Assembly (NCBI RefSeq): GCF_030689645.1
Contig: NZ_JAUYFU010000078.1
Coordinates: forward strand, 1-40,185
Direction: 5' to 3'
Length of the DNA: 40,185 nucleotides
DNA from: Humidesulfovibrio sp.
GTDB taxonomy: Bacteria > Desulfobacterota > Desulfovibrionia > Desulfovibrionales > Desulfovibrionaceae
Positions 16,230-24,344 of the stretch are shown here, one piece after another. Both the position numbers and the translations under genes were made by a program. The notes beneath the pieces were generated by a model. The model had not been told where the DNA came from and ran no database searches. It was given only the letters and a program-made list of their open reading frames with translations. How positions within the stretch are numbered: the first letter of the stretch is position 1; each line of letters opens with the position of its first letter.

Positions 16230-18764
16230 CTACGTTAATAAATACAATGTTGACGGACCCTTGCCAGTCTTGCGCAATACGCCGCGCTTAACCAGGGCCT
16301 GCAAATCATACTGCGCAGTTCTTTGCGAAATTCCTGCACCCACAGCATTTTGATAGTCAACCCGGGAGAATGATCCGCGCTCCCTGGCCAGTCGAAGCGC
16401 CGTCTGCACCCGCTGGTTGCCCGTCAGCTCGCGCAGAGGCTCGGCCTCAGGCATCGGCGGGCGTTGTGGGGGGGCAGCATCCTCCTGTTCCGAGGCTGCA
16501 GGCTCCCGCCTGTAGGATTGCTCAGGCGGCGGCGCAAGTCTTGATGGAGCCTGGCTCAAAGCTCCCACCGTGCCGTCTCCAAACAGCAGGGACGGACTTA
16601 CCGTGGCGTCGTCGAACATCAGGTCCTCGGCATAAAGAACCGCGCTCTCGGCGAAGGCGCTGGCCCTCGTGATGCAATTCTTCAGTTCACGCACGTTACC
16701 GGGCCAGTCATGGTTCATGAGCTTTTCCAGCGCACCGCGGGAAAGGCCAAGCTCAGGCTTTCCTGTTGCCCCCGCCAATTCCCTGAGAAAGTGGTTGGAA
16801 AGGATGGGGATATCCTCTTTTCGCTGCCGCAGGGAGGGCGTCTGGATCGAGATCACTTTGAGACGGTAGTACAAATCATCGCGAAACTCGCCGCGTTGCA
16901 CCAATTCCATAAGGTCCACATTCGTTGCGGCAATGACGCGCACGTTGAACTCCACCTCCTTGTCGCTGCCAAGGGGGCGTATGCGCCGCACAGACAGGGC
17001 GCGTAAAAGCGCCTTCTGGACCTTATCCGTTGCTGTACCGATTTCGTCAAGAAACAGCGTTCCGCCATCACTGGCAAGAAATGCGCCCTTCCGGTCCGTG
17101 CGGGCCTCGGTAAAAGCTCCTTTCACATGTCCGAAAAGAGTGTCCATGAGAAGGTTTTCATCAAGCCCGCCACAGTTTATTGAAATAAAAGGTTTGTTGG
17201 CGCGGCTGCTGAACTTGTGAATGCCCTCTGCAGTCAGTTCTTTGCCGGTGCCTGTCTCGCCGACCACAAGCACGTCGGCCTCGGTACTGGCGGCCTTTCG
17301 GATCATGCTTTGCAAGGTGACGATGGGCTGGCTCTGACCGATGAGGTCCGGTATTTCACCCACAAGACGCCAACCCACGGACGCGGGCACCTCACTGTCA
17401 AAGGAGATCTTCTCGCGTTGCTGAACCTGATGAATCTGCTCGTCGCGTCGACGGATCTGCTCCTGCTTGTCTTGTATGGACAGAATCATCTTGTTCAGGG
17501 CGCGGGTGAGCAAGTCGGACTCCAGATCTCGCTTATCCAGACGGATGGGCCGCAGGGACTTGGTCTCAAACATCGTGCGGATTTCTGCCGTCAACTGATG
17601 CAAAGGTCTGGTGATGGCCCGGCTGATGAACACGACGACCAAGGCCACCAGCCCCATGCCAGACAAGGTGATGACCATCATCACGTCCATATGCCGGAAC
17701 TCCGCCACGTCCGTGAGCCGGCTGCGGTCCACGTAGGCGATGCCGCCAATGACCTCTGGTCCCTTCTCCGGATTGGAAAGGAAGAATACCGGCGCGTACA
17801 CGAGGAAGTGGCTGGAGCTCAGGAAGCCAGCACCATCCTGCGGCAGCTCGATGTCGTCTACCCCGCTATGCCCCGCCTGGATGTCCACCACCATGCGCCA
17901 ATATGATTCGTGCTTAGGAAGGGGGCGAAAGGCTTTTTCATAGCCAGGCATGCCATAGTCGCCAGTCATGCCAAGGCGAGCCATTTCGGCGGAGAGTTCG
18001 CGTTCCGGCTCCTCCAAATTTTCTGATTGGAACAGAATCCAGCCATGGTCGTCAAAATAGTAGCTAAACCGCATCTCGCTCGTGCGGGCAAAGGCATAGA
18101 GCGGTGACTTTTGAGAATTATAGAGCGAGAGTATGTTGCGCAGAACATGAGCGTCCAGACCAAGGACCAGGTAGCCGCGCAAGGTCCCCAGGGCGTCATG
18201 CACGGGCGCGGTCAGCCTGTAGAGCACAAAGCCCTGCGCCCCAGCCTGACGCGGGAAGGCGGAGGGAGGATAGACAACCTCTGTGAGTTCTGAAAATGCG
18301 ACCTGGCCAGGCTTGAGGCCGCGCAGCTTAAGCGCCTGCGTCACCGGGCTGACCTTGATGAAGTTGTAGTGATCATGGCGTATTTCTGATACGCCGGAGG
18401 CTGTTTGAACCAAAATAACAGTATCTTCGGCATTGACGCCGACGAACGACAACTCCTTCGCAGCCCCAGGGTGATGGATGCCCCATTGTTCGAAAGCAAC
18501 CTCAAGCTGCTCCCTGTCCAGCCGTTTTCCTGACAACGAGGTGAGCGACAGACGGAAGTAATCAAGGGTCTGCTCAAGCTCGCGAGCTTGCGCCAAGTTC
18601 TGAACCTGCGCCGTGCGTTGCAATGCCTGGGTCAGGTAACGTGTCGAAAACCAGTTGGTCACATACCCCGCCACCACCAGAACAAACAGTATGGCAGGAA
18701 TGAGAGACGTCAACAGCTTCCTGCGAACGCTCCATGTGGCGAAAAACTGATTGCTCGCCGCCAT
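16230..18764 (-). CDS. Membrane-bound sigma-54-dependent transcriptional activator with periplasmic sensor
   Basis: A one-component sensor and enhancer-binding protein (844 aa from ATG 18764; ATG 18803 or an earlier start is also possible). Order: membrane helix ~16-34; periplasmic Cache-like sensor ~35-360; second helix ~360-382; HAMP and coiled linker ~383-455; AAA+ domain ~470-710 with Walker A GETGTGKE, Walker B LFLDEIG and DWPGNVRELKN; Pro/Glu-rich linker ~740-776; winged-helix-like DNA-binding end ~782-844 (ISQRTAQYDLQALVKRGVL). Two oddities: the sigma-54-contact loop reads GAFTEA instead of GAFTGA, and the DNA-binding domain is not the usual Fis type. It is divergent from a five-gene operon with a -24/-12 promoter, its likely target. 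Confidence 0.9.
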   Translation of the reverse strand: MAASNQFFATWSVRRKLLTSLIPAILFVLVVAGYVTNWFSTRYLTQALQRTAQVQNLAQARELEQTLDYFRLSLTSLSGKRLDREQLEVAFEQWGIHHPGAAKELSFVGVNAEDTVILVQTASGVSEIRHDHYNFIKVSPVTQALKLRGLKPGQVAFSELTEVVYPPSAFPRQAGAQGFVLYRLTAPVHDALGTLRGYLVLGLDAHVLRNILSLYNSQKSPLYAFARTSEMRFSYYFDDHGWILFQSENLEEPERELSAEMARLGMTGDYGMPGYEKAFRPLPKHESYWRMVVDIQAGHSGVDDIELPQDGAGFLSSSHFLVYAPVFFLSNPEKGPEVIGGIAYVDRSRLTDVAEFRHMDVMMVITLSGMGLVALVVVFISRAITRPLHQLTAEIRTMFETKSLRPIRLDKRDLESDLLTRALNKMILSIQDKQEQIRRRDEQIHQVQQREKISFDSEVPASVGWRLVGEIPDLIGQSQPIVTLQSMIRKAASTEADVLVVGETGTGKELTAEGIHKFSSRANKPFISINCGGLDENLLMDTLFGHVKGAFTEARTDRKGAFLASDGGTLFLDEIGTATDKVQKALLRALSVRRIRPLGSDKEVEFNVRVIAATNVDLMELVQRGEFRDDLYYRLKVISIQTPSLRQRKEDIPILSNHFLRELAGATGKPELGLSRGALEKLMNHDWPGNVRELKNCITRASAFAESAVLYAEDLMFDDATVSPSLLFGDGTVGALSQAPSRLAPPPEQSYRREPAASEQEDAAPPQRPPMPEAEPLRELTGNQRVQTALRLARERGSFSRVDYQNAVGAGISQRTAQYDLQALVKRGVLRKTGKGPSTLYLLT

Positions 18765-18833
18765 CTCGACCTTGGCTCGATAAGCCCTCAAGAACACAAG
18801 CATCCCCCCCTTGCAACCGCCAGCGACCACACA

Positions 18834-18881
18834 TTTTCGCGCAAAAGCCCACCAAGAAACACGCAAAAAACATTGCGCAAT
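18834..18881. promoter_or_regulatory. Candidate upstream activator sites for the divergent regulator
   Basis: A perfect 10-bp palindrome ATTGCGCAAT (18872-18881) and a quasi-palindrome TTTTCGCGCAAAA (18834-18846) flank another CGCAA at 18862-18866. They lie about 60-110 bases upstream of the sigma-54 promoter, the usual place for enhancer sites, and within the predicted leader of the regulator gene. Confidence 0.45.
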
Positions 18882-18902
18882 CAGCCCGGCAACACCTGCA
18901 CG

Positions 18903-18930
18903 ATTACAATAAACACAATGATTCCGTCAA
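18903..18930 (-). promoter_or_regulatory. Predicted sigma-70 promoter for the sigma-54 activator gene
   Basis: On the minus strand TTGACG (18925-18930) is followed after 16 bases by TGTAAT (18903-18908), five of six matches in each box. The start would be near 18897, placing the ATTGCGCAAT palindrome just downstream of it, so binding there could also repress the regulator's own gene. Confidence 0.6.
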
Positions 18931-18941
18931 GTTTTTTCACG

Positions 18942-18956
18942 TGGCACGCTGCTTGC
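18942..18956 (+). promoter_or_regulatory. Sigma-54 (-24/-12) promoter for the five-gene operon
   Basis: TGGCACGCTGCTTGC matches the consensus TGGCAC-N5-TTGC exactly, with the correct 12-base step from GG to GC, preceded by a T-rich stretch. Transcription would start near 18968, about 105 nt before the first start codon at 19073. The divergently encoded sigma-54 activator is next door. Confidence 0.88.
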
Positions 18957-18986
18957 TCTGTTTTTCACAAAATCCGGGGGATTGAA

Positions 18987-19024
18987 CCGGCCTAGCAGGC
19001 GGAAAGTCCAATAGCGAAGGCCGG
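18987..19024 (+). other. Leader stem-loop of the five-gene operon
   Basis: CCGGCCT (18987-18993) is exactly complementary to AGGCCGG (19018-19024), giving a 7-bp G+C-rich stem that closes a 24-nt loop in the predicted 105-nt leader. No known riboswitch consensus is recognised. It may simply stabilise the message. Confidence 0.4.
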
Positions 19025-19072
19025 ATGTGTGGCTGGGGTTCGAGTTTCTAGAACTAGCTTTAGGAGGATTCA

Positions 19073-19372
19073 ATGAAAGCTCGTATTTACAAGCTGTTCA
19101 GCTGTTTCATGCTCCTCTGCCTTACATTGCCTGGGTACGCCCTGGCGGCAGGCGGAGGCAAGATCGAAAACGTGGTCATCGTTGCAGACACACGCAAGTT
19201 CACTGGCTGGGAAGCTTGGTGGACCAACCTTTATAATGAGAGCCATTTATACTTCGCACTTCTTACAATGGCCTTGATTCCTGTCATCGGAGTCCTTTTC
19301 GGCGTGTTTGCTGACTTTATCATGGGCTTCATCGGCATCGACCTGAAGTCGCGCGGCAACGTCGGTCACTAA
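19073..19372 (+). CDS. Small membrane protein of unknown function, first gene of the TSUP operon
   Basis: A 99-aa protein. A signal-like start (hydrophobic 8-20, possible cleavage after ALA near residue 26) is followed by a short periplasmic stretch rich in aromatics (FTGWEAWWTNLYNESHLYF). A second membrane helix covers about 60-83 (LLTMALIPVIGVLFGVFAD), with a short polar tail. The ATG at 19073 has a very strong TAGGAGG at optimal spacing. I do not recognise the family. Placement directly before a TauE-type permease (28 bases apart) suggests an accessory subunit of it. Confidence 0.8.
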   Translation: MKARIYKLFSCFMLLCLTLPGYALAAGGGKIENVVIVADTRKFTGWEAWWTNLYNESHLYFALLTMALIPVIGVLFGVFADFIMGFIGIDLKSRGNVGH

Positions 19373-19400
19373 CGCAGACCAACCAAGAGGAGTGTGCGAT

Positions 19401-20447
19401 ATGGAATGGTTGTACGTACTCATGCCCATCGCGGGCGTGAAAATTTTCTGGCCCGGCCTCATCATCCTTGGTGTTGGCGTGGGCATCATCGGCGGGTTCT
19501 TCGGCATGGGCGGCGCATGGATGGTCACCCCCGGCCTTAACATCCTTGGCTTCCCCATGGCGTTCGCCATCGGCACGGACATCGCCCACATGGCGGGCAA
19601 GTCCCTCATTTCCACCATGCGTCACGGCAAGTTCGGCAACGTCGACTACAAACTCGGCATCATCATGCTTGTAGGAACAGTTGTGGGCTTTGAAATAGGC
19701 GCACAAATGATCATGTGGCTAGAGCGCGTCGGCAGCGTTGAGAAGGTCGTGCGCTACATGTACGTTGTCCTGCTCGCGCTCATCGCCTGGATGGTCTTCC
19801 ACGACATCAACGTGAAGAAGCGCAAGGAAAATGAGATGCGCGCCGCTGGCAAGGACGCCTCCCAGGCCGTTGGCGTCGAGTGGCACAAGAAGTTCCACGC
19901 CATCAAGATTCCTCCCATGATGCACTTCAACGAAGCCGGCATCACCTGCACCATGTGGCTCCCCGTTGCGGTTAGCTTCCTCACCGGCTGGCTGGCCGGC
20001 ATCCTCGGCATCGGCGGCGGTCTTATCCGCATGCCTTCGCTCATTTACATCGTCGGCTGCCCGACCCACGTGGCCGTCGGCACCGACCTGTTCGAAGTCG
20101 CCATCTCCGGCCTGTACGGCGCTGGCACCTACACCTACAAGGGCCGCACTGAGCTCGTGGCTGCGGTCATCATGCTCGTCGGCGCCTCCATGGGCGCGCA
20201 GGTCGGCTCTGTCGCCACGAAGTACATCCAGGGCTATGGCATCCGCTACGCCTTCGGGTACGCCGTGCTCGGCTGTATGACTTCCGTTATACTCAAGTTG
20301 GGCGCCAAGCAGTACAATTTGCCCATCCTTGACCTTGCATCCACGTTCCTGGTGCTTGGCGTTGTGGCAGTTATGTCGCTGTACATCTTTGTCCAATTCG
20401 TACATGGCGCTAAGCGCGAACTGGCTGCCAAGGCCGCCAAGGGCTAA
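19401..20447 (+). CDS. TSUP (TauE/SafE-type) permease
   Basis: A 348-aa membrane protein of the TSUP (DUF81) family, whose members move sulfite, sulfonates, thiosulfate or other small organic anions. Both duplicated family motifs are visible: GIIGGFFGMGGAWMVTPGL with AIGTDIAHM in the first half (about residues 30-70), and GILGIGGGLIRMPSLIYI with HVAVGTDLFEVAISG in the second (about 200-235). A charged cytoplasmic loop (~135-175) separates the halves. The ATG at 19401 has GAGGAG eight bases upstream. In a sulfate reducer a sulfur oxyanion is an obvious guess, but the substrate is not shown by the sequence. Confidence 0.88.
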   Translation: MEWLYVLMPIAGVKIFWPGLIILGVGVGIIGGFFGMGGAWMVTPGLNILGFPMAFAIGTDIAHMAGKSLISTMRHGKFGNVDYKLGIIMLVGTVVGFEIGAQMIMWLERVGSVEKVVRYMYVVLLALIAWMVFHDINVKKRKENEMRAAGKDASQAVGVEWHKKFHAIKIPPMMHFNEAGITCTMWLPVAVSFLTGWLAGILGIGGGLIRMPSLIYIVGCPTHVAVGTDLFEVAISGLYGAGTYTYKGRTELVAAVIMLVGASMGAQVGSVATKYIQGYGIRYAFGYAVLGCMTSVILKLGAKQYNLPILDLASTFLVLGVVAVMSLYIFVQFVHGAKRELAAKAAKG

Positions 20448-20493
20448 GTCATCACCCCCGAAACTCGACAGAGAATCTTCTAAGGAGAATGAT

Positions 20494-21105
20494 ATGAGCA
20501 TGAAAAGCATGTGGCGCACCCTGCTCGTGGCCCTGCCCTTGGCGATGCTTCTGGGCTGCTCCGAACCCGGAAAGGTCGACCAGGGCCGCGTGATCAGCTA
20601 CGATGATGCGACAAAGACCATGGTGTTTATCCGCGACAAGGCAAACGACACGCAGAATCCGGACTACACCTATCTGCCGCCCATCACCTACACCTTGCCC
20701 ACTGACCCGGATGAGGTCGGCCCCTTGCCGAAGGCTGGCGGCCGCATGAAGATCGACAACAAGAAGAACCAGATCACGATCTTCGACCCTGCCACGCAGA
20801 ACTTCAAGACCATTGACTTCGTGATGGTCGACTACAAAGAGAACATTGACAAGAAGCACCCGCTGGTGTTCGATAAGGAAACCGACAAGGCCAAGAAGTT
20901 CCCCGTGATCGACAAGGCCAAGAAGACCGTGACCATTTACTCTGGCCGCCAGAAGACGCTTTCCGTCATCCAGCTGCCTGAGGAATACTTCACCATGCCG
21001 GACAGCACCTGGGACGCAGGCGACGAAGCCCGCGTTTACTACAAGGAAGACGGCAAGGTCCTGCGTTTCATGAACATCACCAAGACCGACATCTTCAAGA
21101 AGTAG
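20494..21105 (+). CDS. Repeat-containing lipoprotein of unknown function
   Basis: A 203-aa protein with a lipoprotein signal (lipobox MLLGC, Cys22). The mature part is rich in Lys and Asp and contains four similar beta-type segments. These are YDDATKTMVFI (from ~36), IDNKKNQITIF (~87), IDKAKKTVTIY (~139) and YKEDGKVLRFM (~183), with a step of about 52 residues between the first three. This suggests a repeated beta fold in the periplasm. Start ATG 20494 with AAGGAG upstream. I do not recognise the family. The operon position suggests it captures or presents the ligand for the permease or sensor. Confidence 0.8.
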   Translation: MSMKSMWRTLLVALPLAMLLGCSEPGKVDQGRVISYDDATKTMVFIRDKANDTQNPDYTYLPPITYTLPTDPDEVGPLPKAGGRMKIDNKKNQITIFDPATQNFKTIDFVMVDYKENIDKKHPLVFDKETDKAKKFPVIDKAKKTVTIYSGRQKTLSVIQLPEEYFTMPDSTWDAGDEARVYYKEDGKVLRFMNITKTDIFKK

Positions 21106-21164
21106 ACATCAAGCCCAGCGGCGGGCCGGGGCAACCCGGCCCGCCAAATAACAAGGAGCAAGGC

Positions 21165-21410
21165 ATGATCTTCAAAGACCACACTGCCGAACCCAGGTCT
21201 CGCATAAATGGACGCCAGAAGCTCTTCATCTGCTTGATCGACCTGGGTATCATCGCCGAGCTCTGCATCGCCATGGCCGCCGCGACCTCTGTGGACTCCG
21301 AGGCCTTCACCTCGACCTTCATGAAAACTTTCTTCGCCATGTTCCTGCCCACCCTCGCCATCGGCATCGCCGGTTTCCGAAAGCTGCGTGACCGCACGGA
21401 AAGCGCTTAG
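21165..21410 (+). CDS. Small two-helix membrane protein, unknown function
   Basis: An 81-aa protein with two predicted membrane helices (about residues 20-41 and 52-70) and polar, basic ends (N-terminal SRINGRQK, C-terminal FRKLRDRTESA), so both ends are probably cytoplasmic. The ATG at 21165 follows an AAGGAG. It lies between the lipoprotein gene and the last gene of the operon, 6 bases before the latter. No family recognised. Confidence 0.75.
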   Translation: MIFKDHTAEPRSRINGRQKLFICLIDLGIIAELCIAMAAATSVDSEAFTSTFMKTFFAMFLPTLAIGIAGFRKLRDRTESA

Positions 21411-21416
21411 GGCTGC

Positions 21417-22214
21417 ATGAACTACCGCACGCTTCAAGCCAGGCGCAGATGCGCAGGCCTTTTGGGAACGCTCGCAATCTGCCTGGCCATAGCCTTCGCA
21501 GTGGACGGAATGATAGCTGGAGGCCGCAAGGATCCGAAGCTTCACCACCTTCTTCCTGGCGAGTCGCTAAACCTCACCGACCCCATGCCTCGCGGCACAG
21601 AGCGGCTGGACCAGCTGTCCCTGCGCTCCTCAAGCCCTGATGTATCCCTGCGCATGGTCGAAACGTTCACAGGCTTCTGGCTTGGAGGCACCCTTTGGCG
21701 GGCCGAGGCCACGGTTCCAGCCACCGCCGCCCCGGGCGAGCACAGCGTCATAATGTATTACCAGAGCAACGGCACCGAAACCACGCCCCGCCAGGCCTAC
21801 CGCATCCGCATTCACCAGACGGCCAAGGATATCCAGGCTGCTTCCCTTTCCCTTTCCTCTCGCACCTTCGGCGTGTCTCCTTATCTCGTAGCCGCCGTGT
21901 TGATGCTCTTAGCATTTGTGCCTATATTTTCGATGCTTGCAATGGCACGACCAATCGTGCAAGCCTTGCGCGATGAAGGAATGTCTGAGATATTTCGAGC
22001 CATGGCCTCGCCCGAAGGGCAACGAATTTTCTTCAGCCTGCCCTCAACCAAACCATTGGCCGCGAACACCTTGGTTGAAGTTCTGGACGACCGCGCCGAG
22101 AAGGTACTGGGCAAGGCCCTGGTTTTCGCTGTGGTCAAGGGCGATGTTGAAGCCATCATGCAGGACGAGGTAAAGATCAGGCCCGGTTCCTTGGCGAGGC
22201 CAATCCTGCCCTAG
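21417..22214 (+). CDS. Bitopic membrane protein with periplasmic domain, unknown function
   Basis: A 265-aa protein with one membrane helix at ~12-34, a periplasmic beta-rich domain at ~35-150 (FTGFWLGGTLWRAEATVPA; GEHSVIMYYQSNG), a second helix at ~153-178, and a cytoplasmic C-terminal domain of ~85 residues (DEGMSEIFRAMASPEGQRIFF; FAVVKGDVEAIMQDE). The periplasmic part looks like an immunoglobulin-like or carbohydrate-type beta sandwich, by eye only. It is the last gene of the sigma-54 operon, followed by a terminator. It could link a periplasmic signal to the cytoplasm. Confidence 0.75.
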   Translation: MNYRTLQARRRCAGLLGTLAICLAIAFAVDGMIAGGRKDPKLHHLLPGESLNLTDPMPRGTERLDQLSLRSSSPDVSLRMVETFTGFWLGGTLWRAEATVPATAAPGEHSVIMYYQSNGTETTPRQAYRIRIHQTAKDIQAASLSLSSRTFGVSPYLVAAVLMLLAFVPIFSMLAMARPIVQALRDEGMSEIFRAMASPEGQRIFFSLPSTKPLAANTLVEVLDDRAEKVLGKALVFAVVKGDVEAIMQDEVKIRPGSLARPILP

Positions 22215-22289
22215 ACTTCGAACTGCAACTCATTCGTATTCCTATTTCAAACAACCGGTTGCAAAACAAAAAAGTCGAACAAATAAAAA

Positions 22290-22318
22290 AAATGTCGGGG
22301 TGCCGACATTTTTTTTTA
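22290..22318 (+). terminator. Rho-independent terminator after the five-gene operon
   Basis: A perfect 9-bp stem AAATGTCGG/CCGACATTT with a four-base loop is followed by a run of Ts and preceded by a run of As, so it can work in both directions. It closes the operon and insulates the ech genes. Between it and echA (to 22469) I see no coding sequence and no convincing promoter. Confidence 0.9.
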
Positions 22319-22469
22319 TTCCTTTCCGCCCTAGAGCAGTCTTGATCCCCAGCCAATTCATACCGCAGAATTTCCAGTTTCTCGGCAAAGCCCCCTTTCC
22401 TTGATCAACATCTTGGGATAATAGCCTGCGTTCAGAAAAGTTCATCAAGGTTTTGAGGGGGTTTCAAAC

Positions 22470-24344
22470 ATGCTTGATGCGTATATTGGGGTACTTGTCT
22501 TATGGCCACTGGTGGCCGGACTTGCTTGCCTGGTGCTGAAAAGCCCTGGCGTACGGTCCGCACTGGTGTTGTCCACCGGCGCGGCACTGGCGGTTGGAGC
22601 CCTGGGGGTTGCCTCCCAGGTGCCGATGACTGCCAATCCTGGCTTCCTGTCCTCTCAAACGGCTCTCTATATTGCAGAGGGCGCAGCTTTTGCGCTGCCC
22701 ATCTACTTCCTCATCCGCGGCCTTATGGAAAAACATGTGCTGGTGATCGTTTTCGCCATTGCACAGCTTGGCCTGGCCGCCATGAGCGTTTTTGGGCTTG
22801 CGGCTCCCGCTGCCGCAAAGTCGGCAGTTTACTGCGATGGGCTTTCCCTGGCACTGGTGCTGGTGGTGTCCCTCGTGGGTTCCCTCATCTGCATTTTCGC
22901 ACTGCCCTACATGAAGCACCATGAGGAGCACCTGCACCTCAAGGTGACCCGCCAGCCCGGCTTCTTCCTGATTCTGCTGGCGTTCCTCGGCTTCATGAAC
23001 GGCCTGGCCCTGTCCAACGACCTGCGCGTGTTCGCGGCCTTCTACGAGGCGACCACCCTGTGTTCCTTCCTGCTCATCGGACACGACAAGACCGAAGAGT
23101 CCAAGAAGAGCGCCTTCCGCGCCTTGTGGATGAACTGCATGGGCGGCGTGTTCCTGCACGGCGGCATCGTCCTCATCCAGAAGCAGTTCGGCATGGCCGA
23201 CATCCACGAGCTCATGAACCCGACCCTCTGGGCCGGTGCGAGCATGCTGCCCATTGCGCTTCTGGCCCTTGCCGGCTGCGTGAAGGCCGCACAGATGCCC
23301 TTCCAGTCCTGGCTCCTGGGCGCAATGGTCGCGCCCACTCCGGTTTCCGCGCTCCTGCACTCGAGCACCATGGTCAAGGTCGGCGTGTTCGTCTGCCTGC
23401 GCCTGGGCCCAGTGCTTGAGAGCACCACCACAGGCCGCGTGCTGGCTCTGGTGGGCGCCTTCACCTTCTTCGCCACCTCGGCCCTCGCCTTGGGCCAGAG
23501 CAACGCCAAGAAGATCCTGGCTTACTCCACCATCGCCAACCTGGGCCTGATCATCGCTTGCGCTGGCATCGGCACTCCCATCGCCCTGGCCGCAGGCGTC
23601 GTGCTGCTCGCCATCCACGCCGTCACCAAGGGACTGCTGTTCCTCTGCGTGGGCGACATGGAGCAGACGGTGGGCAGCCGCGACCTCGAAGACCTGCGAG
23701 GCCTGATCTCCAAGAGCCCGGTGACGGCCTTGGCCGCCTCCGCTGGCGCCATGGCCATGATCCTGCCGCCCCTGGGCATGCTGGTCGGCAAGTGGGCCGC
23801 CCTTGAAGCCGCCGCCGCCAGCCCCATCGCCATGGTGCTCATCGCCCTTGGCAGCGCCCTCGGCGTCGTCTGCTGGGTGCGCTTCGCCGGCACCCTCATG
23901 AGCGGCCAATCCATCGAGGCCAAGACCACCCACACCTCGGCCCTCACCAGCACGCCCATCCTGGCCATGCTGGCCGGCGCCGTGGGACTGGGCATGGCCG
24001 CACCGTGGTTCAACGCCCTGCTCCTGCCCGCGTCCAACATTGCAACGGCCCTTGCAGGCGGCTGGGGACTTCTGCCCGGCCTGTTCATCGTGGCCATGCT
24101 GGCCTGGATCATCGGCATGAAGGTGCTTGGCCGCCAAAGCGCAGCCACCCTGGCCACGCCCTACATCGGCGGACTGCCCTCCGTTTTGAAGGGCACCTAC
24201 GTCGGTCCTTTGGGCCGCAACTGGACCCTGACTGAAGGCAATGAGTACGCCAGTGAGATCTTTGGCGAATCCAAACTGACCAAGTTCGCAGGCGCCCTTG
24301 CCGGAGCGCTCTTGCTCGCCCTGGTGGGAGGTGCCATCATATGA
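22470..24344 (+). CDS. echA: Ech hydrogenase ion-translocating subunit EchA (NuoL-like)
   Basis: A 624-aa polytopic membrane protein of the proton-pumping NuoL/MrpA family, with about 16 helices. The conserved core is clear: FYEATTLCSFLLIGHDKTEESKKSA (with the key helix-5 Glu), KAAQMPFQSWLLGAMVAPTPVSALLHSSTMVKVGV, KKILAYSTIANLGLI and HAVTKGLLFLCVGDME. In Ech it couples electron transfer from ferredoxin to H+ or Na+ translocation. ATG 22470 follows a G-rich GAGGGGG. Its last four bases overlap the start of echB. Confidence 0.93.
   Translation: MLDAYIGVLVLWPLVAGLACLVLKSPGVRSALVLSTGAALAVGALGVASQVPMTANPGFLSSQTALYIAEGAAFALPIYFLIRGLMEKHVLVIVFAIAQLGLAAMSVFGLAAPAAAKSAVYCDGLSLALVLVVSLVGSLICIFALPYMKHHEEHLHLKVTRQPGFFLILLAFLGFMNGLALSNDLRVFAAFYEATTLCSFLLIGHDKTEESKKSAFRALWMNCMGGVFLHGGIVLIQKQFGMADIHELMNPTLWAGASMLPIALLALAGCVKAAQMPFQSWLLGAMVAPTPVSALLHSSTMVKVGVFVCLRLGPVLESTTTGRVLALVGAFTFFATSALALGQSNAKKILAYSTIANLGLIIACAGIGTPIALAAGVVLLAIHAVTKGLLFLCVGDMEQTVGSRDLEDLRGLISKSPVTALAASAGAMAMILPPLGMLVGKWAALEAAAASPIAMVLIALGSALGVVCWVRFAGTLMSGQSIEAKTTHTSALTSTPILAMLAGAVGLGMAAPWFNALLLPASNIATALAGGWGLLPGLFIVAMLAWIIGMKVLGRQSAATLATPYIGGLPSVLKGTYVGPLGRNWTLTEGNEYASEIFGESKLTKFAGALAGALLLALVGGAII

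Noticed and set aside
22384-22469. GATAAT-like -10 box before echA
   Set aside because: The sequence at 22417-22422 resembles a -10, but no -35 hexamer lies at a workable distance; the TTGATC nearby is only 10 bases away.
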